Source: Actinomycetospora termitidis
GTDB lineage: Bacteria; Actinomycetota; Actinomycetes; Mycobacteriales; Pseudonocardiaceae
Direction of reading: 5' to 3'
Assembly: GCF_030286555.1 (NCBI RefSeq)
Contig: NZ_JASVWF010000005.1
Span: forward strand, 310,001 to 374,000
Length of the DNA: 64,000 bases
Made by a program: the position numbers and the translations under genes. Below, piece after piece: positions 1-8,136 of the stretch (positions within the stretch are counted from its first letter, which is position 1; each line of letters starts with the position of its first letter). The notes below the pieces were generated by a model that saw only the letters and a list, made by a program, of their open reading frames with translations, ran no database searches and was not told the DNA's origin.

Positions 1-776
1 AGCAGCCCGCTCATCCCGACGTCGTACGGATTGTCGTACTGGATCCACTCCTTGCCGCCCAGGGAGTGCCCGACCGGGGCCTTCACCTTCTCGGCGAGCT
101 GGAGGACCTCGGGGCGCGCGTCCCGGGCCCCGGCGCCGACGAACAGCGTGATCCGACGGGCGCGGTTCACGTGCTCGGCGAGCGCCTCGACCCGGTCGCG
201 GGCCGGGACGACGACGGACGACGGCGCGACGAGGTCGCCGGTGGCGGTCGGGTGCGCGGCGGCCTCGGCGGTGACGTCGCCGGGGACCACCAGCACGGCG
301 ACGCCGCCGTCGGCCAGCGCGGTCTGCATCGCGACCCGCTGCAGCCGGGGCAGCTGCGCGGACCGGGAGATGAGCTCCACCCACGACGAGCACTCGGCGA
401 ACAACGCCGTCGGGTGCGTCTCCTGGAAGTAGTTCGTCCCGATCTGGGTCGACGGGATGTGCGAGGCGATCGCGAGCACGGGCGCACCGGAGCGGTGCGC
501 GTCGTAGAGGCCGTTGACCAGGTGGGTGTTGCCCGGGCCGCAGCTACCGGCGCACACCGCGAGGGTGCCGGTCAGCTGCGCCTCGGCCGCGGCCGCGAGC
601 GCCCCGGCCTCCTCGTTGTGCACGTGGATCCAGTCGATCCCGCCCTGCGCGGACCCACCGGAGCGGCGGACCGCGTCGACGATCGGGTTGAGGCTGTCCC
701 CCACCAGCCCGTAGATCCGGCGGACGCCGGCCTGGACGAGCAGTTCGATCATCTGGTCGGCGACCGTGGATGCCAT
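1..776 (-). CDS. poxB: Pyruvate oxidase / quinone-dependent pyruvate dehydrogenase, 3' end outside window
   Basis: Thiamine-diphosphate enzyme of the PoxB type, which oxidises pyruvate to acetate and CO2 at the membrane and passes electrons to quinone. About 258 N-terminal residues are present and the gene runs off the left edge. Visible are the pyrimidine-binding domain with the catalytic Glu in HNEEAGALAAAAE (about residues 54-56), the family signature CAGSCGPGNTHL, and YFQETHP and GKEWIQYDNPYDVGM. These align closely with E. coli PoxB as I remember it. The start at 776 gives MASTVADQMIELL. It is followed on the same strand by nothing visible; upstream lies a small secreted protein gene. 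A generic TPP-dependent enzyme is the alternative, but the signature motifs favour PoxB. Confidence 0.85.
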   Translation of the reverse strand, partial: MASTVADQMIELLVQAGVRRIYGLVGDSLNPIVDAVRRSGGSAQGGIDWIHVHNEEAGALAAAAEAQLTGTLAVCAGSCGPGNTHLVNGLYDAHRSGAPVLAIASHIPSTQIGTNYFQETHPTALFAECSSWVELISRSAQLPRLQRVAMQTALADGGVAVLVVPGDVTAEAAAHPTATGDLVAPSSVVVPARDRVEALAEHVNRARRITLFVGAGARDARPEVLQLAEKVKAPVGHSLGGKEWIQYDNPYDVGMSGL

Positions 777-816
777 GGCCGTGATCGTGTCAGGTGGCCG
801 CGCCTCGTGACGCGAC

Positions 817-1098
817 CTATTCGAACGGACCGTCCTTCAGGAGCCCACCGGCCGGGCCCTCGACGAAGCGGGGGTCGGCGTTCGGCACGCGGGTGTCGGT
901 GCCGTCGGCGGTGTCGGGGCGGTCGCCCTGGACGTTCGACGCGTCGGCGCCCTGCGCCAGGAGGTCGGTGCCGATCGCGGTCACGGCGGACACCCCCTGG
1001 AGCGGGCTCTGGGTCTCGTCGGCCTGCGCCACGCCCGCGAGCAGCGGGAGGGCGGCGCCGGCCAGTCCGAGGGCGGCGAGGGGCTTGCGGAAGGTCAC
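817..1098 (-). CDS. Small secreted protein of unknown function
   Basis: A 93-residue protein with a clear Sec signal peptide: basic start MTFRKPL, hydrophobic core to about residue 22, and an AQA-type cleavage site near 24-26. The mature part is acidic and polar with no domain I recognise and no cysteine. The GTG start at 1098 is preceded by AGGAGA four bases upstream, which decides this start over longer readings. It lies just downstream of the molybdenum hydroxylase pair on the same strand (23-base gap), so it may be co-transcribed with it. It could be a periplasmic accessory of that enzyme, but nothing in the sequence shows this. Confidence 0.75.
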   Translation of the reverse strand: MTFRKPLAALGLAGAALPLLAGVAQADETQSPLQGVSAVTAIGTDLLAQGADASNVQGDRPDTADGTDTRVPNADPRFVEGPAGGLLKDGPFE

Positions 1099-1121
1099 GG
1101 TGTCTCCTGGTCTTCTCGACG

Positions 1122-1601
1122 TCACATGTTCTCCGCGCCGGCCTTGATGGCCTCGCGGATGCGGTTGTAGGTGCCGCAGCGGCAGATGTTGCGGAGCTCC
1201 TCGATGGCCTCGTCGTCGACCTCGCGGCCCTCCGCCCGGCACTGCCGCACCTTCGCGACGGCGGCCATGATCTGGCCGGGCTGGCAGTAGCCGCACTGGG
1301 CGACGTCGTTGGCGATCCACGCGTCCTGCATCGGGTGCAGGCCGTCACCGGGCGCGGTGTCGGCGAGGCCCTCGATCGTGGTGACCTGGTCGTTCGGCTG
1401 GATCGCCCCGACCGGTACCGAGCACGGGTTGAACGCCTTGCCGTTGATGTGGCTGGTGCACGCCTTGCAGACGTTGATGCCGCAGCCGTACTTCGGGCCG
1501 GTGACCCCGAGCAGGTCGCGGAGCACCCAGAGCAGGCGGACGTCGTCCTCGACCTCGACGGTCACCGACTCGCCGTTGAGTTGGAAGGTGTGGTTCGGCA
1601 C
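1122..1601 (-). CDS. [2Fe-2S] small subunit of a molybdenum hydroxylase (IorA/CoxS type)
   Basis: A 159-residue electron-transfer subunit carrying two [2Fe-2S] clusters. The plant-ferredoxin-type cluster uses C40, C45, C48 and C60 (GCGINVCKACTS), and the C-terminal helical-domain cluster uses C103, C106, C140 and C142 (CGYCQPGQ, CRCGTYNRI). Length and cysteine layout match the small subunits of isoquinoline 1-oxidoreductase, aldehyde and CO dehydrogenase. The GTG at 1601 has GGAG six bases upstream and lies 12 bases after the stop of the large-subunit gene. There is no FAD subunit gene nearby, as in the two-subunit IorAB type that delivers electrons to a cytochrome or membrane acceptor. The substrate is unknown. 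Confidence 0.9.
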   Translation of the reverse strand: MPNHTFQLNGESVTVEVEDDVRLLWVLRDLLGVTGPKYGCGINVCKACTSHINGKAFNPCSVPVGAIQPNDQVTTIEGLADTAPGDGLHPMQDAWIANDVAQCGYCQPGQIMAAVAKVRQCRAEGREVDDEAIEELRNICRCGTYNRIREAIKAGAENM

Positions 1602-1613
1602 GGGGGCTCCGTC

Positions 1614-3971
1614 TCAGAACGTGGTCTCGAGGCCGTTGGTCGGCGACGGCGGAACGGGCGGCGACGTCGGGTAGGGGGTGAAGGGCAACGGGTCCTTGTG
1701 GTCGAGCGGGAAGTAGGTCGGCTGCTCCCCCGTCGCCCGCGCGTAGGCGCAGGCGATCGCCCCGCAGGTCGCGGCGACGCCGAACTCGCCGACGCCGCCG
1801 GGCTCCGGGGCGTCCGAGTCGTCGACGACGATGATGTTCATCTCGGGCGGGGTGTTCCACTGCCGGGTGTAGAAGTAGTTGTCCCAGCTGGCCTCGACGA
1901 AGTGCCCGTCGGTGAGGTGCAGGCTGGAGGTCAGCGTCATCGCGAGGGCGTCGTTGATCCCGCCCATCATCTGGGCGCGGACGCCGCGCGGGTTGATGAC
2001 GAGGCCGACGTCGACCACGTAGGTCACCCTGGTCACGCGCGGACCGGTGCGGGCCTGCCGGATCTTCCGGTTGACGGTCTCCGGGCGGCAGTCGAGCTCG
2101 ACGACCGCGCAGGCCACGCCCTTGTACTCGACGTGCATGCCGATGCCTTGGGCGGTGCCCTCCGCCATCGACTTCCCCCAGTCGCCCTCCTGCGCGGCCC
2201 GGTCGACGACCTTCTTCCAGCGCTCGAGCTTGGTGAACTCGCTGCGGAACTCGTAGGGGTCCTTGCCCATCTGCGCGGCGATCCGGTCGACCATCAGCTC
2301 GCGGGCGGTGGCGACGTCCGGCGAGTAGATGTTGCGCATCGAGCTGGTGTTGAAGCGCATGTCGACCTCGCTGAGGAGGCGGGTCGAGGCCCCGACGTTG
2401 TAGGGCGTGACCTGCGTGGTCTCCCAGATGCTCTCGGAGACCGTCAGGTTCCCGCCCGGCGCCTTCTGCGCCGTCGCCGTGATCGCCTCGGACAGACCGG
2501 GGTTGGTCTCGGTCGCAACGCTGGTGTGCCGGATCTCGAAGCTCGCGACGGCATCGGCCGTCACGTTCGCGCGGATGCGGGTCGTCGCCATCGGGTGCAC
2601 GCGACCCTGGCGGGAGTCGTCGGACCGGGTCCACATCAGCTTGACCGGCTTGCCCATGGCCTGCGAGACCTCGGCGGCCTCGAGGGCGGCGTCGAAGAAC
2701 AGCTTGCGCCCGAACGAGCCGCCGCCCTCCATGACGTGGAAGGTGACCGCGTTCTGGGCGATGCCGAGCTTCTTCGCGATCTCGTTCTGCGCCGCGATCG
2801 GGCTCTTCGACGGCCCCCAGATGGTGGCGCTGTTCGCCCGCACGTCAGCGATGGCGCAGTTCGTCTCCAGCGAGGAGTTGCTGCGGAAGTAGAAGACGGT
2901 GTCGCTCTCGAGCGTGGTCCCGACGCCCTTCGGGACGGCGAGCGGCAACTCGCCCCGGCGCAGCTTCCGCAGCACGGACTCGTCGTCCTCGCCGGCGACG
3001 GTGCCGGCGGCCCACCGGGCCTCGACCGCATTGACCGCGTCGACGCACTGGCCGTAGGTCCTCGCCCGCACGGCCACGCCGTTGCCGACCTCCACCACGT
3101 CGGTCACGCCGGGCATCGCCCGGATCGCCTCGAGGTTGCCGACCGATCGCGGGTATCCGTTGAGGTCCGGGGCCCGGCAGATCACGGTCGGCAGCGCGTC
3201 GGGGATCTTCAGGTCGGTGGTGAACTTCTTCCGGCCGGTCACCATGGCTAGCGCGTCGGACTTCGTGCGGTTCTTCCCGATGACGGTGAACTTCTCGCGG
3301 TCCTTGAGGACCACGTTCGCCGCCTCGGTGACCGGGGCAGCGGCCTTCGTCGTGAGGTCGCCGAAGGGCAACGACTTCCCGTTCGGCCCGGTGATCAGGC
3401 CCTGGCGGCTGGTCAGCACGGAGATGTCCTGGTCCAGCTCGTTGGCCGCCGCACCCAGGAGCCGGCCCTGCGCCAGTGCCGCCGCGACCCGGATCGGCGT
3501 GTAGGTGCTGAACGTGGTGCTGGACCCGCCGGTCAGCTGGTTGAACACCAGCTCCGGCCGCGCGTCGGCGAGGGTCACCTCGACCTGGTCCGGGTCGAGG
3601 TTCATCTCCTCGGCGATGATCATCTGGGTCGAGGTGATGATCCCCTGCCCGTTCTCCGACCGGGGCAGCGCGAAGGAGACCGTGCCGTCCCTGTTCACCT
3701 TGACGGTGATCAGGTTGGCCGTCGGGCGCGCGCTGTCGCGGATGACGTCGAGCAGGTCGTAGACCTCGGCCGGCTGCGGCGGCGAGGGCACGGCCAGGGC
3801 CGACGCCTCCGGGACCGAGTCGAACACCGTCTGGCGGCCGATCTCGGCCGCGGTGACGAGGACCGGCGCGGCGACCAGGAGCCCGAGGAAACTCCGGCGC
3901 TTGACGTCCGCGCGGTGGGCCGGCTCGCGGGTCGGCCTCGAGCGTGTGGTGACCGCTCGGTGAGTGGGCAT
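1614..3971 (-). CDS. Molybdopterin-binding large subunit of an exported hydroxylase (IorB type)
   Basis: A 785-residue molybdenum-cofactor subunit of the xanthine dehydrogenase/isoquinoline 1-oxidoreductase beta family, which hydroxylates aldehydes or N-heterocycles with water as oxygen donor. A twin-arginine signal is visible (R25-R26 in KRRSFLGLLVAAPVL), so the heterodimer is probably exported with the small subunit. FGRKLFFDAALEAAEV and VGEFGVAATCGAIACAYA match the molybdopterin contacts; the Glu near residue 729 is the expected catalytic base. I chose the ATG at 3971 because GGGAGG lies eight bases upstream; a start at 4055 would put 28 extra residues before the Tat motif. It is first in an operon with the iron-sulfur subunit. 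Maturation would need an XdhC-like factor, not seen here. Confidence 0.88.
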   Translation of the reverse strand: MPTHRAVTTRSRPTREPAHRADVKRRSFLGLLVAAPVLVTAAEIGRQTVFDSVPEASALAVPSPPQPAEVYDLLDVIRDSARPTANLITVKVNRDGTVSFALPRSENGQGIITSTQMIIAEEMNLDPDQVEVTLADARPELVFNQLTGGSSTTFSTYTPIRVAAALAQGRLLGAAANELDQDISVLTSRQGLITGPNGKSLPFGDLTTKAAAPVTEAANVVLKDREKFTVIGKNRTKSDALAMVTGRKKFTTDLKIPDALPTVICRAPDLNGYPRSVGNLEAIRAMPGVTDVVEVGNGVAVRARTYGQCVDAVNAVEARWAAGTVAGEDDESVLRKLRRGELPLAVPKGVGTTLESDTVFYFRSNSSLETNCAIADVRANSATIWGPSKSPIAAQNEIAKKLGIAQNAVTFHVMEGGGSFGRKLFFDAALEAAEVSQAMGKPVKLMWTRSDDSRQGRVHPMATTRIRANVTADAVASFEIRHTSVATETNPGLSEAITATAQKAPGGNLTVSESIWETTQVTPYNVGASTRLLSEVDMRFNTSSMRNIYSPDVATARELMVDRIAAQMGKDPYEFRSEFTKLERWKKVVDRAAQEGDWGKSMAEGTAQGIGMHVEYKGVACAVVELDCRPETVNRKIRQARTGPRVTRVTYVVDVGLVINPRGVRAQMMGGINDALAMTLTSSLHLTDGHFVEASWDNYFYTRQWNTPPEMNIIVVDDSDAPEPGGVGEFGVAATCGAIACAYARATGEQPTYFPLDHKDPLPFTPYPTSPPVPPSPTNGLETTF

Positions 3972-4221
3972 CGTCGTCCCTCCCGACGCTCGACCGAACG
4001 GCGCAGGGGGGAGCGGCCGCTCGGTCGAGGACTGTGTTGGGAGGCACAACGACATGCACGTTTAACGGTCACGGAACTTCTCGACAGGGAGGTGTGGACC
4101 GTTCGGTGCGCGATGTCGGGTTCGCGCGGCCGGCCGCACGTCGGGAGAAGGGTGGTCCCACGCCAGGACGAGACCCTCGACACCCGATCGAGCGACCGTG
4201 TCGGATCCCGGGGGACCGACG
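3972..4221. other. Intergenic region between the Mo-hydroxylase operon and a membrane-protein gene
   Basis: About 250 bases with no convincing gene. It must hold the promoter of the hydroxylase operon (leftward, after 3971) and the end of the membrane-protein gene that stops at 4222. I see C/G-rich patches near 4005-4030 that could pair weakly, but no clear terminator or operator. Confidence 0.4.
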
Positions 4222-4896
4222 TCAGGCGGCGACCCCGACGGCGTTGGCCGCGCGGCGGGCGACGCCGAGGATCTGGTCGCCCGGCTTCTGCTGTTCCCCG
4301 GCCTGCGCGTTCAGGACGAGCAGCGCGCCGGTCAGCGCCGGGACGCTGAGCTGGAGGTAGCGCAGCTGACGCTGGGCCTCGGCGGCCCCGATCGGCAGCG
4401 CCTCCGCGGCCTGGCTGACCGTCTGGCCGGCCTGCTTGTCGAGCTCCTGCACGGCCTGCGCCGCGCCACCGCGCCCGGCCTGGGTCGTCCCCCGGTCCAG
4501 GTGGGAGGTCGCGCTGGAGGACATCCCGGGCGACTGGTGGACGACCTGGTCCTCCACCTTCTTCCCGACGACGCGGGTGTAGGCCGTGGCGGCCAGCGCG
4601 GCCCCGGTGAGGACCAGCTTGGCGACGGTCGTGCCGGTGGCGCCCTTCTGGGCCGCCGCCCGCTTGCGGTTGTTCACGAGCAGGCCGGCACCGCCGACGA
4701 GGTGCGCGCCGATCAGCGCGGTGTTGACCGGCGACCACTTCGCCCAGCCGACGCTGGTGATCCGAGCCGTGGTGCGCTGCTGGTCCGCCTCCGCGGCGGC
4801 GGCGTTCAGGCCGGCGACCCCGAACAGCGAGCCGCCGAACCAGGCGGCGAGGCCGATGTCGTGGAGGGCGCGGAGGCCGGTGTCGCGAGTGCTCAT
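4222..4896 (-). CDS. Predicted multi-pass membrane protein, unknown function
   Basis: A 224-residue protein with four hydrophobic segments: near residues 10-33 (DIGLAAWFGGSLFGVAGL), 57-75 (ALIGAHLVGGAGLLV), 85-105 (KLVLTGAALAATAYTRVV) and 190-210 (LSVPALTGALLVLNAQ). Between the third and fourth is a polar, Gln/Ala-rich stretch. I chose the ATG at 4896, with AGGAG about ten bases upstream, over a longer reading from 5049. The layout resembles actinobacterial membrane proteins of unknown role that I cannot name with confidence. It stands alone: the gene to the left is 250 bases away and the one to the right is divergent. Confidence 0.7.
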   Translation of the reverse strand: MSTRDTGLRALHDIGLAAWFGGSLFGVAGLNAAAAEADQQRTTARITSVGWAKWSPVNTALIGAHLVGGAGLLVNNRKRAAAQKGATGTTVAKLVLTGAALAATAYTRVVGKKVEDQVVHQSPGMSSSATSHLDRGTTQAGRGGAAQAVQELDKQAGQTVSQAAEALPIGAAEAQRQLRYLQLSVPALTGALLVLNAQAGEQQKPGDQILGVARRAANAVGVAA

Positions 4897-5060
4897 GTCG
4901 TTGACTGCTCCTGGGGCGAGAGGGTGGCGCCCCCCGTGCACGGGGTGCGGGGCGCCGGACGTCCCGGCCCTGCGGTGGACCGAGTTGCGCGGTGATGCCC
5001 CCCGCCGTGGTGACCCGAACCGTCGACCTGGGAGCGGCCGGTACGGCACGATCGCGGGCG

Positions 5061-5807
5061 ATGACGACCGGCTCGCAGCGCACCCGGACGGTCCTGCACC
5101 TGCCCTGCCTCGGACCCGACGCGGTGCCGCTGGAGCGGGCGGTCGCGGCGGTGCTGGGCTACGCGCGCGGCCGGCGCTGGTTGCGGTTCCGCTCCCCCGG
5201 TCGGCCGGAGGGCCGGTGGGTGCGGGTGCCGGCGTTCGGGTGGGCCCGGTTCGACGCGCACCCGCCGAGTACCGGGCCGGACGCCGACGTGCTGATCGCC
5301 GAGGGACTGCACGGACGCCTCGACCGCACGGGCTGGCACGCGGTGCACGACGCCCTGGTCGGCCTGGCCCCGGTGGTGGAGGCGGTGGGCGCGCGGGCGG
5401 CCGGGCGACCGTTCTGGGAGCTGCCCGCCGACGAGTTCTCCGTCCTCGACGAGCCCGGCACCGTGGGCGCCCTGCTACGCCACCTCGGGCAGGAGGCGGG
5501 CCCGCACCCCGCGCACGTCCTCGCCGCCCTGCACCACCGGCACCCCGACCTCGTCCCGCACCTCACCCCCACCACGCGGCGTGCGCTGCTGCCGCACGTG
5601 GAGGAGGGCGACAGCGGCGTCGAGGCCGTGGTGCACCGCGAGCTCCGGGCGAACGCCGGGGCCTTCGCCGAGCTCGAGGCCGCCGTGGCCGCGGTCGTGG
5701 GCGACGCCCGGCCGGGCCGCCTGCGCCTGCACGACGTCCTGCTCTGGCTCACGACGACGCTGCGCCTGGCGCACGCGGTCGAGCTCGGCGAGCACGTCGC
5801 GGGTTAG
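5061..5807 (+). CDS. DUF6308-like protein of unknown function
   Basis: A 248-residue soluble protein rich in Arg, Ala, His and Leu, with no signal peptide or membrane segment. From memory the pattern of conserved short helices (for example VLIAEGLHGRLDRTGW and RLRLHDVLLWLTTTLRLA) resembles the actinobacterial DUF6308 family, but I cannot verify this. The ATG at 5061 is preferred to one at 4992, which would add a low-complexity head. Its stop overlaps the stop of the convergent kinase gene by four bases (5804-5807), so no terminator fits between them. Confidence 0.6.
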   Translation: MTTGSQRTRTVLHLPCLGPDAVPLERAVAAVLGYARGRRWLRFRSPGRPEGRWVRVPAFGWARFDAHPPSTGPDADVLIAEGLHGRLDRTGWHAVHDALVGLAPVVEAVGARAAGRPFWELPADEFSVLDEPGTVGALLRHLGQEAGPHPAHVLAALHHRHPDLVPHLTPTTRRALLPHVEEGDSGVEAVVHRELRANAGAFAELEAAVAAVVGDARPGRLRLHDVLLWLTTTLRLAHAVELGEHVAG

Positions 5808-7741
5808 AGGGCCGCCACCGTCGTCACGGTGAGCTGCGGCTTCGCGATCTTGCCGGAGCAGGCCTTGCCCGTCCGGGGGAGCGTCGCGGCCGCCTTCGTG
5901 CCCGGCGCCCGGACCCGCAGCCCCGACACGGCCACGGCCTGGCAGTTCTTCGCGTCGAACTCCGAGACCGGCACGATCTTCAGGGTGGCGGCCACCGAGC
6001 CGCCGGGGGCCAGGGGCACGGCCGGACCCCGCGTGCCGGCCCGGCTCGCCGGCTTCCCGACCGTCTTCCCCCCGCCGACGAAGGACACCGCGGGGAAGCC
6101 GGTCAGCGTGCACGTCGCGTCGCCGCGGTTGGTGAAGACGACGCGGACGCTCGCCCCGGCACCGGTGATCGACGAGACCACGCTGCGGCAGGCCGCGGGC
6201 GGCGCCGGCGCGGGCGGCGCTCCTGGCGCGGGGGCCGGGCCGGGCGTGGGCTGGTCCGGCAGGGCGGCGTCCCCGCCGTCGTCGCCGTCCTCGGCCGCGG
6301 GATCGGTCGGGTCGGCGGCCGACGGCTCCGTGGGCGTCCCGACCGGCTGGGCGGCGGGCGCCGTCCCGGGGACGGCAGGCGCCGGCGCCGCGGCGGCGGG
6401 GACGGCCGGCAGCGGCTCCGGGCCGCCGGGGGTGAGCGGCGACGAGCTGCCCGTCAGGACGACCCCGCCGACCACTCCCCCGGCCAGCACCAGGACGGCC
6501 GCGGCACCCAGCAGGCCGCGCCGGACGGTGGAGCTCCGGGTCGGCGGGGTCACGACGGGGCCGGTGGGCAGGTCGACGGCGCCGCCCGTGACGACCGTCG
6601 GGGCCGCGGCGACCGTGGCCGCCCCGGGGCCGGACGTCAGCGGCGGGCCCGCGGGAACGGCGAGCGGGGCCGGGGCGGCGGGAGCGGCGGGACCGGCGGG
6701 CACCCCGGTCGTCGGCGGGCCGATCACGATCGGCGACCGCGCGGGCAGCCCCTCGGGCGCGGCCGCCAGCGCCGCGGCGGGCACCGCGAGCGTCTCCTCG
6801 TCGAGGCCGAGCACCGGGGCGAGGGCGCGCAGCCGGGCGCGGGCCGCCTCTGCGGAGGGCCGGTCGACGGGAGCGGTCGCGGTCATCGCGACGAGGAGGT
6901 CGCGCAGGTCGTCCGGCAGCTCCGCGGGGACGACGGGGTCCCGGTGCAGGCGCGCCACCGACGACTCCACGGGGCCGCCGGGGAACTCGCGACGCCCGGT
7001 GAGGCACTCGAGGAGCACGAGACCGAGGGCGTAGACGTCCGCGGGCGAACCGACCTCGTCGCCGCGCACCTGCTCGGGCGCGAGGTAGGCGGCCGTGCCC
7101 GTGACCTGACCGTGCACCGTCGTCGCCGTGGCCACGGCGGCCACCCCGAAGTCGGCGAGCACCGGGTGCACCCGCGCCGGGCCGGGTCCGTCGTCCGGTT
7201 CCGCGTCGACCGGGTCGAGCAGGATGTTCGCGGGCTTGACGTCCCGGTGCACGATCCCCAGCGCGTGCACGTGCGCGAGCGCCGCGAGCAGCTCCCCCGC
7301 CAGCCCGACGACCACCTCCGGCGGCAGCGCACCCCGCTCCAGGGTGTCCGCGAGCGACCCTCCGGGGACCAGCCGGGTCACCAGGAACACGCGGTCGGAC
7401 CCGTCCGGGCCGGGTGCCTCCCCGACGTCGAACACCTCGAGCACGCCCGGGTGCGACACCTGCGCGGCCGCCTGCAGCTCACGCCGCACCGAGGCGGACT
7501 CCAGGGTCCCGACGCCCGGCGCGAACAGCTTGACCGCGACGTCGCGGCCGAGCACGCGGTCGTGGGCGCGGTAGACGGTGGCGGAGGCTCCCCGACCGAG
7601 GCGCTCGCCCAGGTCGAAACGGTCCCCGACGGTGGCCGGCACGGCCGCCGCGTCGAGGGTCACGACGGTGCCGCCGTCGCCGACCTCGCCGTCGCGGGCC
7701 CCGTGCTCGGTGTCCGGTTCCACGTCGAGATCGTGACCCAT
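5804..7741 (-). CDS. Membrane-anchored Ser/Thr protein kinase with DUF4232 ectodomain
   Basis: A 645-residue PknB-type receptor kinase. The kinase domain spans about residues 40-320: glycine loop GRGASATV (50-57), ATP-anchoring K71, catalytic HRDVKPANILL (D167) and the DFG Asp at 197. One membrane helix (GLLGAAAVLVLAGGVV) lies near residue 415. A Pro/Ala/Asp-rich linker follows, then an extracytoplasmic DUF4232 domain from about residue 510, with paired cysteines (CRSVVSS, CTLTGF, CQAV, ACSGK). In actinobacteria DUF4232 is common in lipoproteins and kinase ectodomains and may sense envelope ligands. Regulation and substrates cannot be read from the sequence. It starts divergently from the pacL gene. 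Confidence 0.93.
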   Translation of the reverse strand: MGHDLDVEPDTEHGARDGEVGDGGTVVTLDAAAVPATVGDRFDLGERLGRGASATVYRAHDRVLGRDVAVKLFAPGVGTLESASVRRELQAAAQVSHPGVLEVFDVGEAPGPDGSDRVFLVTRLVPGGSLADTLERGALPPEVVVGLAGELLAALAHVHALGIVHRDVKPANILLDPVDAEPDDGPGPARVHPVLADFGVAAVATATTVHGQVTGTAAYLAPEQVRGDEVGSPADVYALGLVLLECLTGRREFPGGPVESSVARLHRDPVVPAELPDDLRDLLVAMTATAPVDRPSAEAARARLRALAPVLGLDEETLAVPAAALAAAPEGLPARSPIVIGPPTTGVPAGPAAPAAPAPLAVPAGPPLTSGPGAATVAAAPTVVTGGAVDLPTGPVVTPPTRSSTVRRGLLGAAAVLVLAGGVVGGVVLTGSSSPLTPGGPEPLPAVPAAAAPAPAVPGTAPAAQPVGTPTEPSAADPTDPAAEDGDDGGDAALPDQPTPGPAPAPGAPPAPAPPAACRSVVSSITGAGASVRVVFTNRGDATCTLTGFPAVSFVGGGKTVGKPASRAGTRGPAVPLAPGGSVAATLKIVPVSEFDAKNCQAVAVSGLRVRAPGTKAAATLPRTGKACSGKIAKPQLTVTTVAAL

Positions 7742-7850
7742 CCCATCCGACCGGGGTCACCCGCCCCCCGTTCGGGGGCACGGCATGCGACCGATCGTGA
7801 TGTGATGGAATCGGGAACCGTTACCAACACGACCGAGGAGACGACCGACG

Positions 7851-8135
7851 ATGGTGGCGTGGGGACCCCTGGCGGCGCGGGCCGTCGGTGCGGTGGCGAG
7901 CGGCGTGGCCGGTGTCGCGGTGGTCGAGGGCGTGCGGAAGCTGTCGGGCGGCCGGGCGGTGCACGAGTCGGCGGTCGCCGTCACGACGCTCGGGATGCGG
8001 GTGTCGCGGGCGGCCGAGGCCGGCGCCGAGAAGGTCCGGCTGAACACCGCCGACGTCGTCGCGGAGGCGCGTGAGCGTGTCGGTGAGCAGGCCCCACCGC
8101 CCGGGGCGGTCGAGAAGCACGACCACGAGCACTGA
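7851..8135 (+). CDS. pacL: PacL-like (DUF1490) metal chaperone of the CtpC ATPase
   Basis: A 94-residue protein with an N-terminal hydrophobic segment (residues 6-25, AARAVGAVASGVAGVAVVEG), an amphipathic helical middle, and a terminal His/Asp/Glu tail, KHDHEH. This is the design of the mycobacterial PacL proteins (DUF1490). PacL1 (Rv3269) sits upstream of ctpC in M. tuberculosis, binds Zn2+ through a C-terminal motif and scaffolds the P-ATPase in the membrane. Here too it directly precedes a CtpC-like ATPase (the next start lies one base after this stop). The tail keeps acidic/His metal ligands. GGAG stands about ten bases before the ATG. The pairing makes the assignment strong; which metal it handles is inferred. 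Confidence 0.85.
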   Translation: MVAWGPLAARAVGAVASGVAGVAVVEGVRKLSGGRAVHESAVAVTTLGMRVSRAAEAGAEKVRLNTADVVAEARERVGEQAPPPGAVEKHDHEH

Positions 8136-8136
8136 G

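Noticed and set aside
66-3251. A 1061-residue open frame on the plus strand
   Set aside because: Arg/Asp/His/Gly-rich composition typical of an antisense shadow in high-G+C DNA; the minus strand holds clear enzyme genes over the same bases.
5159-7034. Other long open frames across the kinase and DUF6308 genes
   Set aside because: Repetitive Arg/Pro/Ala-rich shadows without any domain.
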